Source: Aureivirga sp. CE67
Lineage (GTDB): Bacteria > Bacteroidota > Bacteroidia > Flavobacteriales > Flavobacteriaceae
Assembly: GCF_015767245.1 (NCBI RefSeq)
Contig: NZ_JADOTV010000019.1
Location: 22,650-86,649, forward strand
Direction: 5' to 3'
DNA: 64,000 nucleotides
The notes beneath the pieces were generated by a model. That model worked only from the letters and a program-made list of their open reading frames with translations. It had not been told where the DNA came from and ran no database searches. Made by a program: the position numbers and the translations under genes. This document shows, piece after piece, positions 33,942 through 42,088 of this stretch (its first letter is position 1; each line of letters begins with the position of its first letter).

Positions 33942-35948
33942 ATGAAAAAAACTACACTACAAAAATTACTTTTACTATGTTTCCTAATCTTTTCTATAAA
34001 ACAAATCTCCGCACAAGAATTACAATGGGCCAAAAGAGCTGGAGGTGATTCTCAACTAGATTGGGAATGGGAACGAATACGATTTATGGGAACAGATGCG
34101 CAAGGAAATGTATATGTTGCAGGACCAATCTCTGAAAATGGAACAGATGTAGACGGTGTGGAACACGAAAACCATGGTACTCTTTCTGCTGCTACAGCAG
34201 ACGTGATGCTAGCTAGTTTTGATTGCGAAGGGAACCATCGATGGTCTAAACTTATGGGAGGATATAGAACAGACAAAGTATCTGGTCTACAGGTAGATGA
34301 CGAAGGAAATTCCTATATCACTGTAAAGCTTGTAACAGGAGATCAAGCTGTAGAAGGAGGTTTATATATAGATGGTCCAGAAGAAACCATCCCATTTGAC
34401 AGTAGTGATACTGTTGGAAAACAATCTATTTTTATTATAAAACATGATACGAACGGAAACCTTCTTTGGTACAAAAGCCCACAACCTGAAGACATTAATA
34501 GATCACAAGCTTATAGTGGATCTGGTACACGAGGGTTATTTTTAGATGAAGAAAATCAAAAATTATATTGGATTGCAAATTTCAAAGGTGTGGGAGGACC
34601 TTTACAAATCAATGAAGATATACAAGTAGATGAAGATGAAACAAAGTTTTTTATTATGGAATTTGACACAGATGGAAACTATCATACAGCAAACTCTATA
34701 GATATGACATCAAGTCCTGATACAAGTGTTACTGAAACTAAATTTATCAGAAATAAAGAAACAGGTAATATTTATGTAGGTGGATATGCAGGATATGCGA
34801 ATAATCCTGTTTTTATTGGGGAAGAAGAAATTATGGAAAATTTGTACGTAGCTGCTTTCAGTCCGACAGGAGATGTGCTTTGGTGCAAACAAAGTGCTAA
34901 TGAAGGGGATATTAAATGGTCTCAAATTCATGACATTGCTATAGACTATGAAGAAGAGGAACAATTTATTTATCTAGCAGGGCATTGGGTAGATGACCTT
35001 GAATTTTTAGGGTACATCTTTGAAGAAAACGAAGAAGTAGTCAAACCAGAAAAAATGCTGTTTATAAAACTAGATACGGATGGAAATAGCATTTGGTCTA
35101 GAACCTTATATTCTGAATCTGTTTTTGTAAATTATTATACCGCAATTGGTTTTTTTGGTAATAAAGTAGCTATTGGAGGTGCTTATAAAGTAGTGAAAGA
35201 AGAAGATGGAACAATTATTCATGATAAAGAAAACAATGGTATTGACCTTGGTGTCTTAGTATTTGACAAAGAAGATGCAAGCTATATTTCTAGTGATTTT
35301 GCAAATAATACTGCTAGCGGAATTAGTAGAATTGAAACTATTGCTCCAGACAAAAAAGGTAATTTCTATCTTGGAGGATATATGGCAAATGAAATTGAAT
35401 TAAATGGAGAAACTATTAGCACTTCAGGTACTGAAAAAGATTTAATTCTTGTAAAATACGGACATGAAAACTGTGATTGTGATACGCCAATTGCTACGTT
35501 TGAAAGTACAAAAGACGAAGAACAAACCTATACTTTTAACTATACAGGTCTAGAAGATTATGATACTATATCTTGGGATTTTGGAGATGGAAATACCAGT
35601 AATCAAAACAATCCAACACATACTTTTCAACAAGATGGAGAATATACGGTTTGTGTTACTACATCCAATGATTGTGGACAAGACACTAAATGTAGGACTA
35701 TAAACACTACTATTTCAACGCAAGAGTTTGTAAAAAATAATTTTAGCTTCTACCCTAACCCTGCTAAAAATCAATTATTTTTCAAAGGAATTCATACGAA
35801 AACTCCTTACACAATACATAATGCGATTGGACAAGAAATTCAAAAAGGAAACATTGAAAACAATCAAGCTTTAGATATTTCAAATCTTCCTACAGGTACC
35901 TATTTCATTCAAATTAATAATTCTAGTAAAATATTTTATAAAAATTAG
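33942..35948 (+). CDS. Type IX-secreted PKD protein with SBBP-like repeats, tandem copy 1
   Basis: The upstream GTG of the longer frame lies inside a repeat, so I start at ATG 33942, which opens a signal peptide (MKKTTLQKLLLLCFLIFSIKQISAQ). Residues 26-510 are beta-propeller-like repeats (GTDAQGNVYVAGPI, DVMLASFDCEGNHRWSKLMGG, IIKHDTNGNLLWYKSP, FIKLDTDGNSIWSRTL), of the SBBP/delta-60 sort. A PKD domain follows (ISWDFGDGNTSNQNNPTHTF), then a type A T9SS signal (FSFYPNPAKNQLFFKG..LPTGTYFIQI). Sister copy follows at over 90% identity. Expected on the cell surface. Confidence 0.85.
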   Translation: MKKTTLQKLLLLCFLIFSIKQISAQELQWAKRAGGDSQLDWEWERIRFMGTDAQGNVYVAGPISENGTDVDGVEHENHGTLSAATADVMLASFDCEGNHRWSKLMGGYRTDKVSGLQVDDEGNSYITVKLVTGDQAVEGGLYIDGPEETIPFDSSDTVGKQSIFIIKHDTNGNLLWYKSPQPEDINRSQAYSGSGTRGLFLDEENQKLYWIANFKGVGGPLQINEDIQVDEDETKFFIMEFDTDGNYHTANSIDMTSSPDTSVTETKFIRNKETGNIYVGGYAGYANNPVFIGEEEIMENLYVAAFSPTGDVLWCKQSANEGDIKWSQIHDIAIDYEEEEQFIYLAGHWVDDLEFLGYIFEENEEVVKPEKMLFIKLDTDGNSIWSRTLYSESVFVNYYTAIGFFGNKVAIGGAYKVVKEEDGTIIHDKENNGIDLGVLVFDKEDASYISSDFANNTASGISRIETIAPDKKGNFYLGGYMANEIELNGETISTSGTEKDLILVKYGHENCDCDTPIATFESTKDEEQTYTFNYTGLEDYDTISWDFGDGNTSNQNNPTHTFQQDGEYTVCVTTSNDCGQDTKCRTINTTISTQEFVKNNFSFYPNPAKNQLFFKGIHTKTPYTIHNAIGQEIQKGNIENNQALDISNLPTGTYFIQINNSSKIFYKN

Positions 35949-35953
35949 CCACA

Positions 35954-36173
35954 ATCTCCCCTCCTTTTAAAGGAGGGGCTAGGGGTGGTTAAAAAACTAT
36001 ATTTCACATCATTAACCTTAAACAAAAATTAAAAACATAAAAAAACACACCCCTAACCCCTCTCGAGAGGGGAATAAAATCAAACCCTTCTCTTTTGAGA
36101 GCTCTGTTCTCAAAAGAGAAAAAAAATCCCCTCCTTTTAAAGGAAGGGCTAAGGGTGGTTAAAAAACATCTCA
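35954..36173. repeat. Repeat cluster between the tandem copies
   Basis: A-type copy (35954-36000), reversed B-type copy (about 36046-36073, centre CTCGAG), a hairpin TCTTTTGAGA/TCTCAAAAGA, and a second A-type copy ending three bases before the next start codon. No gene here. The A-type copies flank copy 1 on both sides and may have served as recombination sites. Confidence 0.8.
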
Positions 36174-36175
36174 CA

Positions 36176-38182
36176 ATGAAAAAAACTACACTACAAAAAT
36201 TACTTTTACTATGTTTCCTAATTTTTTCTACAAAACAATTCTCCGCACAAGAATTACAATGGGCCAAAAGAGCTGGAGGTGATTCTCAACTAGACTGGAA
36301 ATGGGAACGAATACGATTTATAGGAACAGATGCGCAAGGAAATGTATATGTTACAGGACCAATCTCTGAAAATGGAACAGATGTAGACGGTGTGGAACAT
36401 AATAACCATGGAAGTCTTTCTGCTGCGACAGCAGACGTGATGCTAGCTAGTTTTGATTGCGAAGGAAACCATCGATGGTCTAAACTTATGGGAGGATATA
36501 GAACAGACAAAGTATCTGGTCTACAAGTAGATGCTGAAGGAAATTCCTATATCACTGTAAGACTTGTAACAGGAGATCAAGCAGTAGAAGGAGGTATATA
36601 TATAGATGGTCCAGAAGAAACTATCCCATTTGACAGTAGTGATACTGTTGGAAAACAATCTATTTTTATTATAAAACATGATACGAACGGAAACCTTCTT
36701 TGGTACAAAAGCCCACAACCTGAAGACATTAATAGATCACAAGCTTATAGTGGATCTGGTACACGAGGGTTATTTTTAGATGAAGAAAATCAAAAATTAT
36801 ATTGGATTGCAAATTTCAAAGGTGTGGGAGGACCTTTACAAATCAATGAAGATATACAAGTAGATGAAGATGAAACAAAGTTTTTTATTATGGAATATGA
36901 CACAGATGGAAACTATCATACAGCAAACTCTATAGATATGACATCAAGTCCTGATACAAGTGTTACTGAAACTAAATTTATCAGAAATAAAGAAACAGGT
37001 AATATTTATGTAGGTGGATATGCAGGATATGCGAATAATCCTGTTTTTATTGGAGAAGAAGAAATTATGGAAAATTTATATCTAGCTGCTTTCAGTCCGA
37101 CAGGAGATGTACTTTGGTGCAAACAAAGTGCGAATGAAGGGGATATTAAATGGTCTCAAATTCATGACATTGCTATAGACTATGAAGAAGATGAACAATT
37201 TATTTATCTAGCAGGGCATTGGGTAGATGACCTTGAATTTTTAGGGTACACCTTTGAAGAAAACGAAGAAGTAGTTAAACCAGAAAAAATGCTTTTTATA
37301 AAACTAGATACAGATGGAAATAGTATTTGGTCTAGAACCTTATATTGTGAGTCTGCTTTTTGGAATACCTACAATGCAATCGGTTTTTCTGGTAATAAAG
37401 TAGCTATTGGAGGAACTTACAAGGTGGTAAAAGAAGCTGACGGAACAATTATTCATGATAAAGAGGATAATGGAGGAAATCTAGGTATCTTAGTATTTGA
37501 CAAAGAAGATGCAAGTTATATTTCTAGTGATTTTGCAGATAATACTGCTGGTGGGATTAGTAGAATTGAAACTATTGCTCCAGACAAAAAAGGTAATTTC
37601 TACCTTGGTGGAAATATTGAAAATCAAATTGAATTAAATGGAGAAACTATTAGTACTTCAGGTTCTGGAAAAGATTTAATTCTTGTAAAATACGGGCATG
37701 AAAACTGTGATTGTGATACGCCAATTGCTACGTTTGAAAGCACAAAAGACGAAGAACAAACCTATACTTTTAACTATACAGGCCTAGAAGATTATGATAC
37801 TATTTCTTGGGATTTTGGTGATGGAAATACCAGTAATCAAAACAATCCAACACACACTTTTCAACAAGATGGAGAATATACGGTTTGTGTTACTACATCC
37901 AATGATTGTGGGCAAGACACAAAATGTAGGACTATAAACACTACTATTTCAACGCAAGAGTTTGTAAAAAATAATTTTAGCTTCTACCCTAACCCTGCTA
38001 AAAATCAATTATTTTTCAAAGGAATTCATACAAAAACTCCTTACACAATACACAACGCTCTCGGACAAAAAATTCAAAAAGGAAACATTGAAAGCAACCA
38101 AGCTATTGATATTTCAAATCTTCCTACAGGTACCTATTTCATTCAAATTAATAATTCTAGTAAAATATTTTATAAAAACTAG
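36176..38182 (+). CDS. Type IX-secreted PKD protein with SBBP-like repeats, tandem copy 2
   Basis: The longer frame from 36095 reads through the repeats, so ATG 36176 (same MKKTTLQ signal peptide as copy 1) is the start. Architecture equals copy 1: SBBP-like repeats, PKD domain, T9SS sorting domain. Differences from copy 1 cluster at about residues 385-495 (for example CESAFWNTYNAIGF against SESVFVNYYTAIGF; GGNIENQIEL against GGYMANEIEL), while the flanks and the last 130 residues are nearly identical. This suggests gene conversion or selection on one surface patch. Confidence 0.85.
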   Translation: MKKTTLQKLLLLCFLIFSTKQFSAQELQWAKRAGGDSQLDWKWERIRFIGTDAQGNVYVTGPISENGTDVDGVEHNNHGSLSAATADVMLASFDCEGNHRWSKLMGGYRTDKVSGLQVDAEGNSYITVRLVTGDQAVEGGIYIDGPEETIPFDSSDTVGKQSIFIIKHDTNGNLLWYKSPQPEDINRSQAYSGSGTRGLFLDEENQKLYWIANFKGVGGPLQINEDIQVDEDETKFFIMEYDTDGNYHTANSIDMTSSPDTSVTETKFIRNKETGNIYVGGYAGYANNPVFIGEEEIMENLYLAAFSPTGDVLWCKQSANEGDIKWSQIHDIAIDYEEDEQFIYLAGHWVDDLEFLGYTFEENEEVVKPEKMLFIKLDTDGNSIWSRTLYCESAFWNTYNAIGFSGNKVAIGGTYKVVKEADGTIIHDKEDNGGNLGILVFDKEDASYISSDFADNTAGGISRIETIAPDKKGNFYLGGNIENQIELNGETISTSGSGKDLILVKYGHENCDCDTPIATFESTKDEEQTYTFNYTGLEDYDTISWDFGDGNTSNQNNPTHTFQQDGEYTVCVTTSNDCGQDTKCRTINTTISTQEFVKNNFSFYPNPAKNQLFFKGIHTKTPYTIHNALGQKIQKGNIESNQAIDISNLPTGTYFIQINNSSKIFYKN

Positions 38183-38185
38183 CTT

Positions 38186-38290
38186 CGACTACGCTCAGCT
38201 ACCGAATTTCAACTACGCTCCAACTCTCCCCTCTTGAGAGATGTATTAAAACCTTTAAAATAGTGCCTTCGAGAACCTCGGGCACCTTTG
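38186..38290. repeat. Repeat debris after copy 2
   Basis: CTTCGACTACGCTCAGCTAC and CAACTACGCTCCAACT, then a truncated B-type palindrome (CTCCCCTCTTGAGAGATG) and GCCTTCGAGAACCTCGGGCAC. These GC-rich pieces resemble common intergenic repeats of Bacteroidota. Confidence 0.55.
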
Positions 38291-38331
38291 AGAGTAAAAA
38301 TACTGAATTCATATAAGCTTTTTAACTCAAA

Positions 38332-38361
38332 AAAAGACCTTTGATTTCTCAAAGGTCTTTT
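38332..38361. terminator. Bidirectional terminator
   Basis: AAAAGACCTTTGA and TCAAAGGTCTTTT around TTTC, between convergent genes. Confidence 0.85.
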
Positions 38362-38387
38362 CTATATATTTATTTAAAAATGTTTAT

Positions 38388-39020
38388 TTATTCTATCCCA
38401 AATGGTTTTGTTTTTAAATCCTCTGACCATTTAACACCGTATTTCTTATTTAAATAATCAAATATCATTTTGTTATGCTTTTTTATTATTCGAACAGTAA
38501 TAGGATCAACAAAATTAATTTTTTTCTTCATTAAACCAACTCCATATTTTTCTTCAAACTGTAAATATTCTCTTGATTTTGAACTAGGATTTTCATCCAT
38601 TATAAAATTTAAAGTTCCATTCGAAATTCGTTCTTCAATTTGTTTATTTGACAAATCTGTTACCAAATTATTTGCAAAAGAGAAAGCGAAATCACTTTTG
38701 TTTTCATTTTTTTGAATCAGTCGAATAGTAATCGTTTTTCTATTTTTATTAATTCTTTTTGGATAAAAAATGTAAGCTAAAAAGTCGTCAGATTTAAAAT
38801 TGAATTCATATTTTCCTTTTTCAGGTAAAGTAATTTTGAAATTTTCAGCTTTTGTAACTTCTATATTTTCATTTAAGTTTGCTATTCTAAATTCTCCGGA
38901 TGTAAACTCCATGCCCGTTAAATTTACAAAAACCACATCAGCAATTATTTCTTTTTCATTTGCTTTAGAAACTGTAAAAGTCAAAATTAAAATCAGAGTT
39001 AGAAATGTTTTTTTCATCAT
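38388..39020 (-). CDS. Secreted hypothetical protein, FEEKYGVG type
   Basis: Signal peptide MMKKTFLTLILILTFTVSKAN. Residues 25-105 are beta-rich; residues 140-205 hold YLQFEEKYGVGLMKKKINFVDP and TVRIIKKHNKMIFDYLNKKYG, a helical block I have seen at the C-terminus of unnamed Flavobacteriia proteins. Single gene, sharing a terminator with the T9SS paralogue opposite. Function unknown. Confidence 0.55.
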   Translation of the reverse strand: MMKKTFLTLILILTFTVSKANEKEIIADVVFVNLTGMEFTSGEFRIANLNENIEVTKAENFKITLPEKGKYEFNFKSDDFLAYIFYPKRINKNRKTITIRLIQKNENKSDFAFSFANNLVTDLSNKQIEERISNGTLNFIMDENPSSKSREYLQFEEKYGVGLMKKKINFVDPITVRIIKKHNKMIFDYLNKKYGVKWSEDLKTKPFGIE

Positions 39021-39039
39021 TTTTATTTTATTTTAAAAG

Positions 39040-39588
39040 GTTAAATTTCGATTACTATAAAATGATCTATTCTTAGTTAATTTAGTATATAATTAATGAA
39101 TATAATCTTATTGATTTAGTTCAAATCAACTATTTCATAACGTATTTTTTGCAACAATTATTATTAATAATCTCACCAAATCTACCTAAAAAACTTTTAA
39201 TAAAAAAAAACACCTATAACGTTACCAACTCAAATATAGAAGATTACATTTTCAAACACAAAAAAGAATCTATAATTTAAAAATCTCCTTTCAGATTTTT
39301 CTAATGGCTCGATTTTTATTAAATATTTTAAAGTAATTTTTAACAACTCGTATTTTAATTTGTATCGTTTTATTTATTTAAAAATGTTTTAAGTGGAATG
39401 ATTTTTTGCAAAAGGGATTGTAATGGAAAGCTTTTGTTTTGAAAAAAATTAGATTTTCTTGGGAAAAGGAGGCGACCGGAGGAAGCCAACGGATGACCTA
39501 GAAAATCTTTTTTTGAAAAACAAAACTTGAAATGAAAAGCCCGACCCGAAGTTTTGACGGAGGGATTGCCCAAAATAAAATTCTAAAT
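39040..39588. other. Intergenic region with a GC-rich insert
   Basis: About 550 bases without a gene. The first 330 are AT-rich. From about 39440 to 39575 the composition changes (GGAGGCGACCGGAGGAAGCC, GAAAAGCCCGACCCGAAGTT, GACGGAGGGATTGCCC). A minus-strand frame across it is not protein-like. It resembles an interspersed repeat of flavobacterial chromosomes. Confidence 0.55.
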
Positions 39589-40824
39589 TTATAGATTACT
39601 TTTAGTATCTACTTCTTCTGTTTCTTCACTCTCCTCCTCTATTTCTTCTAATTTTAATTTTCTTGCAACCCAACCAATCGTTGTTCCTTGAATCAGAAGT
39701 GAAAAAACTACAATGATAAAAACACTATTGAAAATCAGATCGGAATGTTCTACTTTTGCTGTAAGTGGAATCAAACCAAAAACAATTGGTGTGGCGCCTC
39801 GAAGTCCGACCCAGGAAATAAATAGTATTTTTTTGAAAGAACATTTTTGAAACATTAAAAGAATTGCAACTACAATTGGTCTTCCGATAAAAACTAAGAA
39901 AAGTGTAACTAAAAAAGAATTGTCTAACTCTGGAATTAAGTCTTTTGGAAAAATTTGGAGTCCAAGAATTGTGAATAAACTAATTTCCATCAACCAAGAA
40001 ATACTATCGAAAAATTGATAGGAAATTTGCTTGTATTTGATTCCTCCATTTCCGATTGTAATTCCTGCAATATACATGGCTAAAAGTAAATTTCCACCTA
40101 CCGAAGGAACAATTCCAATCAAAAAAACACAGGAAGAAAGTAATAAAATTGGGTATAAACCTCTTGTTTCTAATTCTAAAATATTATAGACAAAAACTAC
40201 GAATTTCCCTGCTGCGAAACCTATCGCCAAAGCAATCACAACTTCTTTTAAAAAAGACAATGTAATATCAATCGGGTTTAGTCCACCTCCCAACAAAATA
40301 GTTGTTAGAGCGATTGTCATAAAATAAGCTACTGGATCATTGGTTCCAGATTCCAACTCTAGAGTTTCTGCAACATTTTCTTTTAATTTTAGTTTTTTAG
40401 ATTCAAAAATGGAGAAAACTGCAGCAGCATCTGTAGAAGATAAAACCGAACCGAGTAAAATTCCTTCCAAAAGCGTCAACCCAACACAGTAATAAGCGAA
40501 AAATCCGACAGCAAAAGCAGTCATTAAAACACCCAAAGTTGAGAGTGTAATTCCTTGAACCAATACTGGTTTTATTCTAGAAAATCTTGTTTCTAAACCT
40601 CCAATAAAAATGATTAAACTTATGGCAATTGTACTATATTGTTGGGCAAATTCTGGATAATCGAAAACAAAGTCATAAGTTCCTCCGTTTCCAATTACGA
40701 AACCTAATAAAAGATATAGGATCAACCCAGGAATTCCATACCTCCTTGACGGTTTATTGATAATCACCCCAATAAATAATAAAACTCCAGTAAGTGTCAG
40801 GATATTACTAAAATTTAACTCCAT
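39589..40824 (-). CDS. CPA-type cation/proton antiporter (NhaP2/CvrA-like)
   Basis: The 411 residues carry about 12 transmembrane segments. Diagnostic sites are YSTIAISLIIFIGGLETRFS (helix with GGLE), GSVLSSTDAAAVFSIF at about residues 128-143, and ETLELESGTNDPVAYFMT at about 153-170, whose ND pair is the ion-binding site of CPA1 antiporters. Close to potassium/proton antiporters of the NhaP2 group, but it ends after the membrane domain and lacks their C-terminal TrkA-C regulatory domain. The tail is acidic (EEIEEESEETEEVDT). Works in the inner membrane for pH and K+/Na+ balance. Confidence 0.85.
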   Translation of the reverse strand: MELNFSNILTLTGVLLFIGVIINKPSRRYGIPGLILYLLLGFVIGNGGTYDFVFDYPEFAQQYSTIAISLIIFIGGLETRFSRIKPVLVQGITLSTLGVLMTAFAVGFFAYYCVGLTLLEGILLGSVLSSTDAAAVFSIFESKKLKLKENVAETLELESGTNDPVAYFMTIALTTILLGGGLNPIDITLSFLKEVVIALAIGFAAGKFVVFVYNILELETRGLYPILLLSSCVFLIGIVPSVGGNLLLAMYIAGITIGNGGIKYKQISYQFFDSISWLMEISLFTILGLQIFPKDLIPELDNSFLVTLFLVFIGRPIVVAILLMFQKCSFKKILFISWVGLRGATPIVFGLIPLTAKVEHSDLIFNSVFIIVVFSLLIQGTTIGWVARKLKLEEIEEESEETEEVDTKSNL

Positions 40825-40863
40825 AAGGTTTACTTTTTATTTTTTTAGAAAAACTTAAATAAA

Positions 40864-40990
40864 AATTATCACGTTTGAAATTATTTGAGAGAATTTTAAT
40901 TATTTAAAACACACCCCTCACCCCTCTCAAGAGGGGAATTTAATAATCTGTAAAAGATTAATACAGAATGAATCGTGATAATGTTTAATA
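40864..40990. repeat. Interspersed palindromic element, copy 2 (empty site)
   Basis: Left end TTATCACGTTTGAAATTATT, right end AATCGTGATAATGTTTAAT. The centre is an unbroken CCCCTCTCAAGAGGGG palindrome, showing the pre-insertion state of the nested REP-pair element. Confidence 0.8.
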
Positions 40991-41030
40991 GGAGAAATAA
41001 TTATTTGGGGTCTATATTTTTTTAAACAAA

Positions 41031-41060
41031 AAATTCCCCTTAGAAAACTAAGAGGAATTT
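41031..41060 (-). terminator. Terminator of the NTF2-like lipoprotein gene
   Basis: AAATTCCCCTTAG / CTAAGAGGAATTT with one mismatch and an AAAA loop, just after the minus-strand stop codon. Confidence 0.75.
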
Positions 41061-41063
41061 GTT

Positions 41064-41594
41064 TTATTCATTTCTATATTGTTGAATAATCAACGAATCT
41101 TTTCCTTTATTGATTGGGATAATTTTATCTAAATTTTCATTTGGAACTGCAATTGATAAAACATAATGTTTGATTTCCCATTTTCCATTTTCATCATAAA
41201 CAACTCCTGAACCACGACAAACTCCAAGTTTTGTATCTAAAAGCTCATCAAACCAAGCATATTTTCCGTCATCACCAACATAAATATTTCTGGTCAATGT
41301 TTTAAAATCCCAAGTTTTGTTTTTATCGAAATATGGTTTACTAAATACTTCAAACTCATCACGAGTCCAGTTTTCACTAGCATCTGTTCCGATATAAACT
41401 CCATCTTTTGACATTGCTTGGATATAATCTTGATGTAAAGCATCTGCTGCCGAACGATGCCATTGATTTAAAAGTGTATCGATTTTTGTGATTATTTCAG
41501 CTTTTTGAGCTTTCGTATATTTTTTGGTTGCAGGTTCTGTACAAGCTGTAAGAGCTACAAATGAAATAACTAAAACGTAAATTATTTTTTTCAT
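41064..41594 (-). CDS. NTF2-like (SnoaL_3) lipoprotein
   Basis: The lipobox is VALTAC at about residue 18. The mature 158 residues show the cone-shaped SnoaL fold order: helix TKIDTLLNQWHRSAADALHQ, DGVYIGTDASENWTRDEFEV, TRNIYVGDDGKYAWFDELLD, CRGSGVVYDENGKWEIKHYV. The GVYIGTD-x-E-x-W and final W-x-I-x-HY motifs are typical of the SnoaL_3 group, whose members lack a known enzyme activity. Periplasmic or outer-membrane lipoprotein; monocistronic. Confidence 0.8.
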   Translation of the reverse strand: MKKIIYVLVISFVALTACTEPATKKYTKAQKAEIITKIDTLLNQWHRSAADALHQDYIQAMSKDGVYIGTDASENWTRDEFEVFSKPYFDKNKTWDFKTLTRNIYVGDDGKYAWFDELLDTKLGVCRGSGVVYDENGKWEIKHYVLSIAVPNENLDKIIPINKGKDSLIIQQYRNE

Positions 41595-41784
41595 AATAAA
41601 TGGAATATTTTATTTTTCCTTTAACTTCTGCAAAATAAAGAGTTTTATTCTTATGAATTACATTTTTATTTTACAATATTATAATTAAACTTATTTAAAA
41701 AAAGATCTGAATTTAACTTTCAAACATTTGCTTTATTCATTTTTTTCTTGATAAAAAAACGAACCAAAAAAATCAAGACTTTAT

Positions 41785-41894
41785 TTTTAAAATCAAAAAT
41801 CTACAAAATTTGAAAAAGACGAAAAAACTCGCTATCACTCAAACAACTTTTCGTCTATCTTTTTTCAAAATTCTTGATTTTTACAATTTTAAAA
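41785..41894. repeat. Long imperfect inverted repeat
   Basis: About 42 bases (TTTTAAAATCAAAAATCTAC to GACGAAAA) are mirrored by TTTTCGTCTATC to TTGATTTTTACAATTTTAAAA, around the loop AACTCGCTATCACTCAAACAAC. There is no T-run or ORF. It looks like a chromosomal hairpin repeat or a structured RNA; about 190 bases upstream of the TonB-receptor gene. Confidence 0.6.
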
Positions 41895-41996
41895 ATAGGT
41901 CGATTAAATTTCAGAAAACATTTTAAACAACTTCATTACTAAAATACTGATTTTTTCATTTCATTTCTCATTTCTACTAAAATTTAAAGTGATTTT

Positions 41997-42026
41997 GCAA
42001 TTCGGTATTGATTTTCTACAGTTCGG
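41997..42026 (+). promoter_or_regulatory. LytTR-type direct repeat before the TonB receptor gene
   Basis: GCAATTCGG and ACAGTTCGG, nine-base repeats separated by 12 bp. The second fits the AgrA/LytTR half-site consensus [TA][AC][CA]GTTN[AG][TG] at every position; the first at seven of nine. They end 34 bp before a -7-like box (CATCTTTG at 42060), so an activator bound here could contact polymerase at -33. Confidence 0.55.
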
Positions 42027-42088
42027 TAGAAATAATTCTAAAATCATGACAAGTCACCTCATCTTTGTATCAAACAAAACAATAAACG

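Noticed and set aside
33833..34033. Minus-strand frames across the start of the tandem T9SS genes (also 36004-36267)
   Set aside because: They are antisense to signal-peptide and repeat DNA, are conserved only because the genes are duplicated, and have no protein-like features.
39370..39573. Minus-strand 67-residue frame in the GC-rich insert
   Set aside because: Composition follows the repeat, with no domain, and the same DNA type is known as an intergenic repeat.
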